DNA of 64,000 bases from an uncultured Eubacteriales bacterium (GTDB taxonomy: Bacteria; Bacillota; Clostridia; Oscillospirales; CAG-272), in contig URPL01000002.1 of the NCBI GenBank assembly GCA_900549725.1, positions 62,001 to 126,000 of the forward strand, given 5' to 3'. Below, piece after piece: positions 25,538 to 33,509 of this stretch (position 1 is the stretch's first letter; every line of letters begins with the position of its first letter). The notes under the pieces were generated by a model. It was not told the DNA's origin and did no database searches. It saw only the letters and a list, made by a program, of their open reading frames with translations. Made by a program: the position numbers and the translations under genes.

Positions 25538-26113
25538 ATGCTCAGTATGCTGATGACAACCGAATATGCGCCGGCAGAGGATCGACTCGAGCTGCAGCAG
25601 TTGTTGCTCCACATTGCCGGCGGGGAGCGTGACGCGCTGGCGGAGCTGTATCAGCGCACGCGCACAGCGGTGTACGGTCTTGCGCTTTCCTATCTCAAAA
25701 ACGCGCAGGACGCGCAGGATCTCACGCAGGACGTCTATGTGCAGGTGTGGGACTGCGCGGAGCAGTACCGCCCCACCGGCTCACCCATGGGCTGGCTGCT
25801 GACCGTGTGCCGCAACCTGTGCCTGATGCGCATGCGGCGGGAGGAACGCCATGCCGCCCTCAGCGAGGAGGAATGGGACGCCATTCCCACGCAGGAGTAC
25901 GGACTGGACGCTGACGAGCGCGCGCTGCTGCAAGGCGCATTGGCAAGACTCGCTGACGAGGAGCGGCGCATTGTGCTGCTCCATGCGGTCACGGGCATGA
26001 AGCACAGAGAGATCGCGGCGCTGCAGGAGCTTCCGCTTCCCACCGTCCTGTCGAAATATCACAGAGCATTGAAAAAGATGCGCAGCTTTCTGGAAGGAGA
26101 TGACGCCCGATGA
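25538..26113 (+). CDS. ECF-type RNA polymerase sigma factor
   Basis: The 191-residue protein has region 2 (ALAELYQRTRTAVYGLALSYL, AQDLTQDVYVQVWDCAEQY, GWLLTVCRNLCL) and region 4 (RRIVLLHAVTGMKHREIAAL, then PLPTVLSKYHRALKKMR) with a short linker, the plan of an extracytoplasmic-function sigma factor. CAGGAG precedes the ATG. It overlaps the next gene by four bases (ATGA). That neighbour is an RsgI-like membrane anti-sigma factor, so the pair should form a transmembrane signalling module. Confidence 0.9.
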   Translation: MLSMLMTTEYAPAEDRLELQQLLLHIAGGERDALAELYQRTRTAVYGLALSYLKNAQDAQDLTQDVYVQVWDCAEQYRPTGSPMGWLLTVCRNLCLMRMRREERHAALSEEEWDAIPTQEYGLDADERALLQGALARLADEERRIVLLHAVTGMKHREIAALQELPLPTVLSKYHRALKKMRSFLEGDDAR

Positions 26114-27321
26114 CCAATGAAAAAATGGAGCAGAGGCTGGCTGCAGCCCTTGAAAAGACCGCTCCGGATGATGTGAACGGCGTTCTTTCCCGCTGTGAAG
26201 CGCGGAAAGGAACGGTAATTTCCATGACAACAAAGAAAACGGCAAATAGAAAATGGGCAACGCTGGTAGCTGCCTGCCTCGCGGTGATGCTGCTGTGCGG
26301 CGGAGGCGTGTTCTATCAGCGGGCGCATGCGGTGGCGTCCGTGGTGTCGCTGGATGTGAACCCCAGCATTGAGCTGAAGGTCAGCAGGAACGAAAAGGTT
26401 CTCGTCTGTACCCCGCTCAACGAGGATGCCAAGGCCATCCTTGCGGATATGAGCAATGGTGCCGACCTCAAGGGTGCGAAGTTGGATGTGGCGGTGAACG
26501 CCATCGTGGGCAGTCTCGCGCGAAACGGCTATCTCGACAGCATTTCCTCCGCCATCATGATCTCGGTGGAGGACAAGGACGCAGCCCGTGCGGAAAAGCT
26601 CCAGCGTGAGCTGACCAGCACCGTGGACGGCGTGTTGCAGACCAGCGAAGCAAAGGCCGCCGTCCTGACGCAGACGCTGACGCAGGATGCGGCGCGGGAG
26701 CAGCAGGCACGGGAGAACAGTATTTCCACCGGCAAGGCGGCGCTGGTGAACCGCGTCCTCGCCATCAACCCGGCGCTCAAGTTTGACGCGCTGGCAAAGC
26801 TCTCGGTGGAGGAGCTGAAGGACCTTGCGGAAGCGGGCGCGCCCGCCATGCCCATCGGCACGGACAAGGCGATGGATATTGCTGGGGCAGCGTTCGCCAA
26901 GGCATCCACCGCGAAGATGGCGTACAGCGAGGTTGATCCCGAGCTGGACGAGTCCCTTGCCCACTATGAGGTGGAGATCAGGAGTCAGTCCGGTGAGGAG
27001 TTTGAGTACAAGATCGACGCCTACACCGGTGCGATCCTGGAGAGCAAGCGCGAGGCGGCTGACGGAGCGGAGATACCTATGGTGCAGCCCTCCAACCCTG
27101 CGGCCTCCGGAGACATCGGTCACGCCAAGGCGAAGTCCATCGCCCTGAACCACGCGGGTGTGAGCGAGAGCAAGGCGTATGACATGGAGATCGAGCTGGA
27201 CGACGAGGACGGCACGCTCGTCTATGAGGTCGAGTTCAAATTCGGCGGCATGGAGTACAGCTACGAGATCAACGCGGCCACCGGCGCAATCCTCAAGCAC
27301 GAGGCGGAGTTGGATGGCTGA
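26110..27321 (+). CDS. RsgI-like membrane anti-sigma factor with C-terminal PepSY domains
   Basis: The 403-residue protein has a cytoplasmic N-terminal segment of about 45 residues (the presumed sigma-binding part) and one membrane helix (about 46-66). The extracytoplasmic RsgI-type middle domain starts SLDVNPSIELKV. In RsgI proteins the Asn-Pro bond of this DVNPS motif is an autoproteolysis site; here it would be Asn84-Pro85. Two PepSY-like repeats follow (DKAMDIAGAAFAKA...YEVEIRSQSGEEFEYKIDA, then AKAKSIALNHAG...LVYEVEFKFGGMEYSYEI). RsgI proteins normally pair with SigI, whereas the partner here is ECF-like. The PepSY domains would be the sensory or inhibitory output outside the cell. Confidence 0.85.
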   Translation: MTNEKMEQRLAAALEKTAPDDVNGVLSRCEARKGTVISMTTKKTANRKWATLVAACLAVMLLCGGGVFYQRAHAVASVVSLDVNPSIELKVSRNEKVLVCTPLNEDAKAILADMSNGADLKGAKLDVAVNAIVGSLARNGYLDSISSAIMISVEDKDAARAEKLQRELTSTVDGVLQTSEAKAAVLTQTLTQDAAREQQARENSISTGKAALVNRVLAINPALKFDALAKLSVEELKDLAEAGAPAMPIGTDKAMDIAGAAFAKASTAKMAYSEVDPELDESLAHYEVEIRSQSGEEFEYKIDAYTGAILESKREAADGAEIPMVQPSNPAASGDIGHAKAKSIALNHAGVSESKAYDMEIELDDEDGTLVYEVEFKFGGMEYSYEINAATGAILKHEAELDG

Positions 27322-27453
27322 AAGAAAACTGGTTAGAAGTGCCCCAAAGAGAAAATGCAGGAGTGCCGGAAAGAGCCAAGGAGGAAACAAGAAGCCTCGT
27401 TGAAGGCTCAGACATAGTTTTGAATACAGGCTACTATTTGACTACTACTGCGA

Positions 27454-27494
27454 AAACCCCCGGAGGCATTATCCTGCAAGGCCTCCGGGGGTTT
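27454..27494 (+). terminator. Terminator of the sigma/anti-sigma operon
   Basis: AAACCCCCGGAGGC (27454-27467) pairs perfectly with GCCTCCGGGGGTTT (27481-27494), about 130 bp past the anti-sigma stop codon. Confidence 0.85.
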
Positions 27495-27570
27495 CTCATA
27501 AATCACCGAAAATTTGTGCAACACCCACCAAATCCTTGCGTCGAAACAGCTTGCAGTTTACGGCCTTATA

Positions 27571-27616
27571 ACTCCGACTCTAAAGGCCGCTGGTTCAAAT
27601 CCAGTCGGGCGTACCA
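27571..27616 (+). other. 3' half of a tRNA-Arg(CCG-like): probable integration-site (att) remnant
   Basis: The sequence keeps an anticodon-loop-like ACTCCGACTCTAA, a complete T-arm GCTGGTTCAAATCCAGT (27589-27605), an acceptor 3' strand CGGGCGT, discriminator A and CCA. The 5' acceptor strand and D-arm are absent upstream. Three of five anticodon-stem pairs are lost. A tRNA 3' half without its 5' half is the usual trace of tRNA-directed integration by a mobile element. The arginine assignment comes from resemblance to tRNA-Arg(CCG) 3' halves. Confidence 0.6.
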
Positions 27617-27654
27617 TAACAAAAAGCACCCCATTCGGGGTGCTTTTTGTTATG
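27615..27654 (+). terminator. Long-stem terminator after the tRNA remnant
   Basis: An 18-bp perfect stem, 27615-27632 with 27637-27654, encloses a 4-base loop (ATTC) and contains TTTTTG on the 3' side. It is the typical terminator of a tRNA gene and supports the origin of the preceding fragment from a full tRNA locus. Confidence 0.85.
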
Positions 27655-27983
27655 TTGAATGAGGAGATTTGAACGAGCGCGCCGGGCATTGGCGTTGAGA
27701 GAGCCGCGCCCGCCCGCTGCCGGGGGCAGGAGGAGGGCGAGCGGGGCGTGACGAAACAAGGAGCGCCGCCCTCCGAAAGGAGGGAGCGGGGCGACTATGT
27801 TTCGGAGGTGCAAGGCGGCAAAGCCGCCGCGAATATAACAAAGGCGCACAGCGGAACAAAAGAGCGCGAGAAGCGAGCAAGGGGAATTTTTTCTTGCGAT
27901 TGTGTGAGAGCCACGCAAATTGGTCACAAATTGGGCACAGTTTCCGAAAAAAAGGGAAGAGGACGGCAGGCTATGGTTTGGGC
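27655..27983. other. Gene-free, G+A-rich gap
   Basis: About 330 bp with no convincing gene. It is strongly purine-rich on the + strand (AGGAGGGCGAGCGGGGCG and similar runs) and contains short hairpins such as CCCTCCGAAAGGAGGG and GGCGGCAAAGCCGCC. It resembles dispersed intergenic repeats of related genomes, but a genome-wide comparison would be needed. Confidence 0.4.
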
Positions 27984-29987
27984 TTATCCGTCTTCCCACT
28001 CTGCCCAGGCTTCGTCCTCATCGTCGAACCAGTCCGGGTTATCGTCATACAGGTCCTCCGGGCTGTCATATCCGTCATGGTAATCGTCGGTTGTTTTGCC
28101 GGGGGAGGCAGGCGGCGTCCACGGCGGGGCGGATTTCGGACGGCCGATGGGCGGATTATGATATTTGAATGCATAAATCACCTCGGTCATCGTCCCCTTG
28201 GGAACGGATGCCTGACAGGTGGCAACGATCTGTTCCTCCGCGTTGAGCCACCGGAAAGAGCGATATCGCTTGTGATAATCCTTACGGTTATAATCCTGGC
28301 ACTCCTCGATTTTTGAGGGGGCACCGAGCGAGGTATATTTAAGATATGCCGTGGGCATGCCGTTCACGGGCAGCTTCCCTGCATATTTTGCAACCAGTTC
28401 CCTCTCGCGCTTTTTCGCTTCTTCTGCGGCAAGGCGCTGCTGCTCTTCTTTTTCGGCGGCTTCCTTTTCCGCTTTGTATTCCAAGGCGCGCGCCGCCAGC
28501 GCATCAATTTTCTCCTGATATTCGGTATTATAGCGCAGGCGGGCGAATTTGAGCTCCTCTGCCCCGCCCATATATTCGCTTTGCTCACCGTAGAGCTGCA
28601 CATATTTGCAATAAACGGAGAGCGAAGCGGCATCTCGATAGCCCGAAAGCGCGGCAAAGCCTTGCTCCGCCGCCGCATAGTCCTGGTCGGAAAGTGCCGA
28701 GAGCGCCGCCTGATACGCCTTTGACTGTCTGTCGTCGCGCACGGCAAGCGCCGCAATGCTGCCGAGAAGCACAGCTCCTGCCAAAGCCGCCGCAACGATC
28801 TTTTTGACTGGCGGCTTTTCTTTTTGCTCTGTCGGCCGGGGCGCTTTTTCGACGGGGGCAGCCCGCGGTGCCGTCGGCGCTTCGGCTTTCGGAAAATGCG
28901 GCGGTGCGAGCGGCTCCGTCCTTTGTGAATTGCTTTTGGTTTGCAGCTCTGTGACGGAGCTCGGCGGCTGCTGTCGCACGGGCTGCGGCTTTGGCTCGGC
29001 TTCTTGTTCGGCTTGCTCCTTCGGGAGGGAATCCGCCTTGCACAAAACGGTTTTTGTCCGCTCCGGCGGCCAGGGCGCATCGGAACGGGTGCAGTCCATC
29101 ACTGCCTTGACATATCCCCGCCGAAAAGAGTCCTCTTTCCCAAACGGAACCTCAACAGCATCGCCGACCGCAAGCTGCAATGTGCCTCTGAGGTAGGCAT
29201 AGGTACGCGATATGCCCTCTATTTCGACCAGACAATACGGAAAAATGCTGCCGTCGTCCTTTGGCTCCGGCTGCCGGGGCTCGGCAGGTTTTGTTCGTTG
29301 CCGCGTTTTTTGTCCGATCCGCGGCGGCTGCGCGGCAGGCGCGCTTTTTGGCTGCGGCATCGCTCTTTTGCGCAGCTGTGTGCAAAAGGCAGCCCGAAGA
29401 GCATATTCATAGTCCCAGCCTTCAAAACATCCGAAATGGTTATAAATCGAGCAAAGGCCGAGGAACAGGTCGCTCAGGCTCTCCGGCTCGTCCTCTGCGT
29501 CATTTGCCAGGGGCATGCGCAGGGAGATCAGCATGCTCCAGAATGTGCCGCAGTTTTTTTTCGAGAGCGCGCCTTCCTCCGCAAAGACGACCTCCTGCCC
29601 GGCGCGGCGCACCAAAGCGTCTGCGTTTTCTCCCGGAACGGCATCAGGTACCTCTTCCAAAAATGTGCGCAGCTGTTCTGTTTTTTCTTCGTCGAAGAGC
29701 CCGCCCTTTCGGCGGTTTGCCAGCGAAATTGTGTAAAGCAGCACCTTGCCGAGCAGCGCAGAGAGCGCCTCCTGTCGCGGCGCAAGCGAATGCAGCGCCG
29801 TTTTCAGTTCCGAAAAGCGCCCGGGCAGATCAAAATGACAGACAACGGAAACGGTAAAGGTGATCTGCGGCGTTTGTGGCGGAGGCGGCGCAGGCTTTTT
29901 CTGTACGGTTCCGAAATCTTTGCACCAATAGCATTCCCATTGCGACCCGTGGATCGTAACGGGTCTGCCGCACCAAGGGCAGCGCAT
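27984..29987 (-). CDS. Large zinc-ribbon membrane protein of unknown function
   Basis: The 667-residue protein starts MRCPWCGRPVTIHGSQWECYWC, a zinc ribbon of two CxxC knuckles. A helical region of about 200 residues follows. A central beta-rich segment (IFPYCLVEIEGISRTYAYLRG...DAVEVPFGKEDSFRRGYV) looks like a PriA-N/CarD-like beta barrel. A Pro/Gln-rich linker leads to one membrane helix (KIVAAALAGAVLLGSIAALAV). A TPR-like repeat (DYAAAEQGFAALSGYRDA) and a long charged coiled coil come next, then an extremely acidic C-terminus rich in Asp, Glu and Trp. I do not recognise a named family. The zinc ribbon, TM helix and tetratrico-like repeat suggest a scaffold or sensor. It is apparently monocistronic. 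Confidence 0.75.
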   Translation of the reverse strand: MRCPWCGRPVTIHGSQWECYWCKDFGTVQKKPAPPPPQTPQITFTVSVVCHFDLPGRFSELKTALHSLAPRQEALSALLGKVLLYTISLANRRKGGLFDEEKTEQLRTFLEEVPDAVPGENADALVRRAGQEVVFAEEGALSKKNCGTFWSMLISLRMPLANDAEDEPESLSDLFLGLCSIYNHFGCFEGWDYEYALRAAFCTQLRKRAMPQPKSAPAAQPPRIGQKTRQRTKPAEPRQPEPKDDGSIFPYCLVEIEGISRTYAYLRGTLQLAVGDAVEVPFGKEDSFRRGYVKAVMDCTRSDAPWPPERTKTVLCKADSLPKEQAEQEAEPKPQPVRQQPPSSVTELQTKSNSQRTEPLAPPHFPKAEAPTAPRAAPVEKAPRPTEQKEKPPVKKIVAAALAGAVLLGSIAALAVRDDRQSKAYQAALSALSDQDYAAAEQGFAALSGYRDAASLSVYCKYVQLYGEQSEYMGGAEELKFARLRYNTEYQEKIDALAARALEYKAEKEAAEKEEQQRLAAEEAKKRERELVAKYAGKLPVNGMPTAYLKYTSLGAPSKIEECQDYNRKDYHKRYRSFRWLNAEEQIVATCQASVPKGTMTEVIYAFKYHNPPIGRPKSAPPWTPPASPGKTTDDYHDGYDSPEDLYDDNPDWFDDEDEAWAEWEDG

Positions 29988-30030
29988 GCTCTCTCCCCCC
30001 CTTTTTTTTCAAAGTACCGAAAACGGCGCT

Positions 30031-30765
30031 TCAGTCCATATAAAATACGCCGTGTGGCTGATATTCCGTCTGCCCGCACAGCTCAATGCCGAAATGGTCG
30101 TAAATCGTCCCGGCGCCGTCCATATCGATCCAGCGGCTGTCAAAATCCCCTTCATACAGCATGGTGTTGCCAACGCACGCCGGATCATTGAAAATAAAAT
30201 AGGGCTTCTCAACGGAATCGGCATATCCTACGCAGATTACCCAATGTCCCTGCGTAAGATAGGTCTCTGTGTCGGTCGGGTCGGTGGTGTTATAGCTGCC
30301 GTTCTCGGCATCGGACCATGCCTGCAGAGGCAGCAGCACAGGGTGGCCCGCGTCAAGCTTTTTGCGCAAAGCGGCAAGGCTCAGATGCTCCTGTGCCGTA
30401 TATTCAACCCCGTTTTCCTCAAAATAGCGCAAAATCGCGTGCGGAGAGGTTCCGGTTTCCTCCGTTGTGCCGAGCAGTGCCTCATATTGCGCCAGATTGA
30501 GATCCGCCTGATAGGGTGCAAGCCGATTCATCAGCATTTGCACACAGGTTGCGCCGCAGGTATAGGTGCCGTATTGGCGCAGCAGCGGAACGGGAATATA
30601 GACATCCGCCTGTGCAAGCGAAGCGCTGTAAACCTGCGGCAAAGCCGTGCTTTTTTCTTTTTGATTTTCTTTGGCACCTGCGCAACCGAAAAGCACGGTC
30701 GCGCCGAGAAAAATACCAAGGCATAGCCCAAAAAGCGCCATGTGGTTTTGAGCGGTTTGTTTCAT
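30031..30765 (-). CDS. C39-like cysteine peptidase family lipoprotein
   Basis: The ATG at 30765 is preceded by GAAAGGAGCG and gives 244 residues. The signal peptide ends in the lipobox VLFGC (Cys 28), so the protein should be lipid-anchored outside the membrane. The catalytic region is YGTYTCGATCVQML (Cys 70, with a preceding Gln in the oxyanion position). The histidine is in GHWVICVGY and the Asp in FNDPAC, the triad order of peptidase C39-like proteins. It could process secreted peptides or act on the cell surface; no bacteriocin or ABC exporter genes lie nearby. It has its own promoter. Confidence 0.82.
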   Translation of the reverse strand: MKQTAQNHMALFGLCLGIFLGATVLFGCAGAKENQKEKSTALPQVYSASLAQADVYIPVPLLRQYGTYTCGATCVQMLMNRLAPYQADLNLAQYEALLGTTEETGTSPHAILRYFEENGVEYTAQEHLSLAALRKKLDAGHPVLLPLQAWSDAENGSYNTTDPTDTETYLTQGHWVICVGYADSVEKPYFIFNDPACVGNTMLYEGDFDSRWIDMDGAGTIYDHFGIELCGQTEYQPHGVFYMD

Positions 30766-30832
30766 GGCGTCGCTCCTTTCCGGTTGCGGCGGACGACAAA
30801 TACGCCGACGCTTCTCTCCCTTTGTTATACTT

Positions 30833-30861
30833 ATTATACAAGCAAAGGCCGATTTGTGCAA
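30833..30861 (-). promoter_or_regulatory. Promoter of the C39-like lipoprotein gene
   Basis: On the leftward strand TTGCAC (30861-30856) and TATAAT (30838-30833) are spaced by 17 bases, about 68 bp before the start codon. Confidence 0.7.
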
Positions 30862-30907
30862 CGGAATCATAAAAATATTTCCAAAAAGAAAAAACGGGGC
30901 AACAAAC

Positions 30908-31213
30908 TTACCGATGCATAGTGCCGGCATTGCCATAGCGGCAACAATTCAAGATTTCATCAAATTTGCAGGAGCATCCGGCGCAGCGACAACCGACGGA
31001 GAAGCACTGATGCAAGGCTCCCTTTCCGAATTTCTTGTCATAGCGCTGTACGGGTTTTTCGGAGTTTACCTTCCGCACCGTATTTTCAAAGCAATGAGCC
31101 CGCAAAGTGCTGTAAAGCTTCGCCTCGGAATGGCCCGTGATAAAATCGCGGGAAGCGCCAAGGCAGATCCTGGTTTTCCGATCGCACAGGTGATGGATGG
31201 CGGCGCCGCACAC
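30908..31213 (-). CDS. Doubtful small cysteine-rich ORF
   Basis: A leftward frame could encode up to about 100 residues, ending in a cysteine cluster FSVGCRCAGCSCKFDEILNC that resembles a metal-binding knuckle. There is no good ribosome binding site and the only start is a GTG. It may be a decayed zinc-ribbon protein or a chance frame. The overlapping rightward frame is no better. I list it because it is the only content in about 500 bp. Confidence 0.22.
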   Translation of the reverse strand: MCGAAIHHLCDRKTRICLGASRDFITGHSEAKLYSTLRAHCFENTVRKVNSEKPVQRYDKKFGKGALHQCFSVGCRCAGCSCKFDEILNCCRYGNAGTMHR

Positions 31214-31323
31214 GAATCAATTTGTCGCGGAGAAAAACAAACAGAAAAAAAGGACACAACCGTTTGCGGATGACCGTCTCGCAGCGAAAACAGAGTCTTT
31301 TGATTTTGGAAAGAATCCGATTC

Positions 31324-31362
31324 AAAAAAACGCTGCATACACAAAATTTTGTGTATGCAGCG
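31324..31362 (-). terminator. Perfect-palindrome terminator
   Basis: Bases 31331-31362 form a perfect 32-nt palindrome (CGCTGCATACACAAAA and its complement, no spacer). Read leftward it is followed by TTTTTTT. It terminates the small leftward gene ending at 31421. Confidence 0.85.
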
Positions 31363-31420
31363 CGGCACGGGTTTCGGAGAATGTAAAAAATCGTCTGGCG
31401 CAGCAAAGCGCGCAAGACTG

Positions 31421-31723
31421 TCAGGCGCTGAGCAAGTCCGCGACGACATCGCGTACGGTGCACGGTGTAACGGCGCCCTGCCAAAGCGCCGAAAATGTGC
31501 TTTGCGCAAAGGAGGCATCACGCGAAAAATCATAAAAGAGCCAATCCTCCGTAATGAGCTCTCCCTCGGTTTTTGCCAGATGCAGAGAATAAACATCGGG
31601 CGCGGAAAGAAGAAGCTCATAAAAAATTTGAAAAATCGCGCCGTTTTCTTCCCGAAGCTCTCTCAGCTTTGCGGAAACAACTTTCAGAAACTGCCCGTCG
31701 AGCGGGTTAAACGATTGCGGCAT
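31421..31723 (-). CDS. Small conserved-looking protein of unknown function
   Basis: The 100-residue product begins MPQSFNPLDGQFLKVV. I prefer the ATG at 31723, because the GGAGG lies at 31739-31735 and overlaps the alternative GTG start. The protein is soluble and helical (VVSAKLRELREENGAIFQIF), ending WQGAVTPCTVRDVVADLLSA. I recognise no family. It has a good RBS and a dedicated terminator, which supports a real gene. Confidence 0.7.
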   Translation of the reverse strand: MPQSFNPLDGQFLKVVSAKLRELREENGAIFQIFYELLLSAPDVYSLHLAKTEGELITEDWLFYDFSRDASFAQSTFSALWQGAVTPCTVRDVVADLLSA

Positions 31724-31739
31724 TGCAAACTTCACCTCC

Positions 31740-32186
31740 GATTATTCAATGGTTCCATTGTAACACATGCGGTATCTTTTGAAAAGAAGAACCGTTCGTG
31801 CCGATTCGACGGAAAACGACCTGATTCGAGCCGATTGCAAAAACGACGCGCAATAAGACACCGGCGCGTGTAGAAACCTGTCGTTTTTTTGCGCATAAAA
31901 CTGCTGTAAAACGGACAAAAAAGGGAGTTTTTGGTATTTTTGCCGGCAACTCTCCATAGCGCTTTCCGCAAAAACCTGCTACAATGAAATAAAAAGCTGA
32001 TGAGCGCCAAGGGGCAAAGCCAAAGAAAGCAAATTCCTTCCGGAAAAGCACGGCCGAGCGCCGCGGCGAAAGAAAGCCGCTGCGCCAAAGCCGGCAGCGC
32101 GGCCCGAAGGAAAGGCAGTCGCAGATGAAAAAGCAGGCAAAACGGAAACCGGGGCGCTGCGGCAGGGCAAACAAGGGGGAAAATAA
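31740..32186. other. Gene-free gap with a GC-rich, hairpin-rich segment
   Basis: No reliable coding sequence. The right half (about 32000-32170) is rich in short inverted repeats such as GCGGC(GAAAGAAA)GCCGC and could be a structured leader of the small membrane-protein gene that follows. A TACAAT box at 31980-31985 has no convincing -35 element. I recognise no riboswitch consensus. Confidence 0.3.
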
Positions 32187-32459
32187 ATGAAAAGGAAAGA
32201 AACGCGTCTGCGCGCACTTGCGCTGCGGGGGCAGCTTTCCCTGCGGTTTTTGCGGGTGATGCTGCCGACGATTGCGCTGCTGCTTTTGCTGCAGCTGATT
32301 ACATATCAAAGCGCCGCGCCGTCGGACAGGGCGGCGCTTGCGCCGCAGCTTTTGCTGCGGGTCGAGTGCCTTTTGCACTGCCTGGCGGTTTCAATGGGGG
32401 GTGCCGTTTTATTGGAATGCGCCGCACGGGATTGCACAAAAGCGGATCAAAACAGATAA
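32187..32459 (+). CDS. Small membrane protein of unknown function
   Basis: The 90-residue product has a basic N-terminus, a strong membrane helix (VMLPTIALLLLLQLITY) and a weaker second one (LLRVECLLHCLAVSMGGAV). AAGGGGGA precedes the ATG by seven bases. It converges on the ParB/Noc gene, with only 15 bp between stop codons. No family is recognised and it could be spurious. Confidence 0.5.
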   Translation: MKRKETRLRALALRGQLSLRFLRVMLPTIALLLLLQLITYQSAAPSDRAALAPQLLLRVECLLHCLAVSMGGAVLLECAARDCTKADQNR

Positions 32460-32474
32460 GGGCGCTCTACCGGC

Positions 32475-33509
32475 TCAAAGCTTCTGTAACGGCGGGCTTT
32501 CTTTTTGCCCGTCGACCGTTTGCGTCGGCTGCGGCGCGCTGCGCGGAATATGCACGGTGAGGCGAATTTCCGTCGGTGTTTCCTCCCTTCTGACCGAGAG
32601 CGCAAGCCCCGCATCGTGGCAGGCGCAGACGGCGCGGTCAATCGTTGTGCAAAGCAGCCCCGCATCGCGCAAAAGCAGCTTTTGCTTTTGTTTTGGCAGC
32701 TGCGCACCGCTGAGATATTCAAAATCGATCATCAAAGCGCTTTGCCGTGCCGTAAGCCGTTCGTTTACAATTCTTCCGAGCGCCTCGCGCCGTTTCTCCA
32801 GCGTTGTAATGCGCAGCAGTGCCCGGCAATGCTCCCCGGTCAGCCCGCCCGCGGTAATGACCTCGCGCTCTCCCTCGGTAAAGCGCAGCAGCCGCAGCAG
32901 GGAAAGAACCGTCCCCTCGCTGAGCTGCAAGGCTTTTGCAACGCCCGCAAGCTCCATACCAAACGGGTCACACAACGCGGCGACGGAGGCTGCCTGTTCG
33001 AACAGATTTAAAGTGTTCTGCCGCAGCGCTGCCGCCAAAACGGCGCGGCAGCCCTCCGGGCTTTTCTCAAACAGCACGATAGCCGGCACGCTTTTTTTGC
33101 CGAGCAGCCGTGCCGCACGCAGCCTGCGTTCCCCGCCGAGCAGAGTATATCTTCCGCTTTCCTTTGCGCGAACAACGAGCGGCTGCAGGATGCCGACGCG
33201 GCGAATGCTGTCGCAAAGGGCGATCAATGCATTATCGCCGTATTCCCGCGCGGCATGTGCCGCATCCGATTCGATTGCGCCCGCGGGCAGAAGATACACG
33301 CGCCCCGCGACGGCACAACGGCGTTGTGCCTGCTGTGCCTGCCGCAGGCGTTCCTTTTCCTGCGCAAGCGCCGCCTCCCTCGCGCGCAGCGCTTCTTCGC
33401 GCCGTCGCAGCGCCTCCGGATCCTTTAAATGCTCCCAAAAGAGCTGCAGGGCGGGCAGAGCTTCCGCCGTCGGTAAAACCGCTTTTGCACATGTCATCTT
33501 TTTTCTCAT
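32475..33509 (-). CDS. ParB/Noc/Spo0J-family DNA-binding protein
   Basis: I use the ATG at 33509 (MRKKMTCAKAV), which gives 344 residues. An N-terminal helical, coiled-coil-like stretch of Arg, Ala and Glu is followed by the ParB domain. That domain has YGDNALIALCDSIRRVGILQPLVV and the CTP-binding GERRLRAARLLG box, then a HTH region (ELAGVAKALQLSEGTVLSLLR) that would read parS-like DNA. ParB-family proteins are CTP-dependent clamps that spread from parS for chromosome segregation (ParB) or nucleoid occlusion (Noc). No parA is adjacent. Two perfect parS sites lie 32 kb away at 563 and 809. Whether this is the chromosomal ParB or a Noc-type paralogue is undecided. Confidence 0.88.
   Translation of the reverse strand: MRKKMTCAKAVLPTAEALPALQLFWEHLKDPEALRRREEALRAREAALAQEKERLRQAQQAQRRCAVAGRVYLLPAGAIESDAAHAAREYGDNALIALCDSIRRVGILQPLVVRAKESGRYTLLGGERRLRAARLLGKKSVPAIVLFEKSPEGCRAVLAAALRQNTLNLFEQAASVAALCDPFGMELAGVAKALQLSEGTVLSLLRLLRFTEGEREVITAGGLTGEHCRALLRITTLEKRREALGRIVNERLTARQSALMIDFEYLSGAQLPKQKQKLLLRDAGLLCTTIDRAVCACHDAGLALSVRREETPTEIRLTVHIPRSAPQPTQTVDGQKESPPLQKL

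Noticed and set aside
27571..27616. An amber-suppressor or pyrrolysine tRNA suggested by the CTCTAAA string, which might have explained the UAG in the PDZ gene.
   Set aside because: In the register fixed by the T-arm and CCA end, the anticodon loop is CTCCGAC, as in tRNA-Arg; the gene lacks its 5' half and cannot fold.
27595..27662. Short frames over the terminators near the tRNA remnant that read like NKKHP..GAFCY proteins.
   Set aside because: These are translations of a tRNA end and its terminator hairpin, a known annotation artefact.
30764..31273. A rightward frame of 169 codons upstream of the C39-like gene.
   Set aside because: It begins within the leftward promoter and start region of the C39-like gene, lacks an RBS, and has no recognisable domain.
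31980..32170. A possible c-di-GMP or other riboswitch before the small membrane protein.
   Set aside because: GC-rich hairpins are present, but I could not match the conserved cores of riboswitch classes I know.
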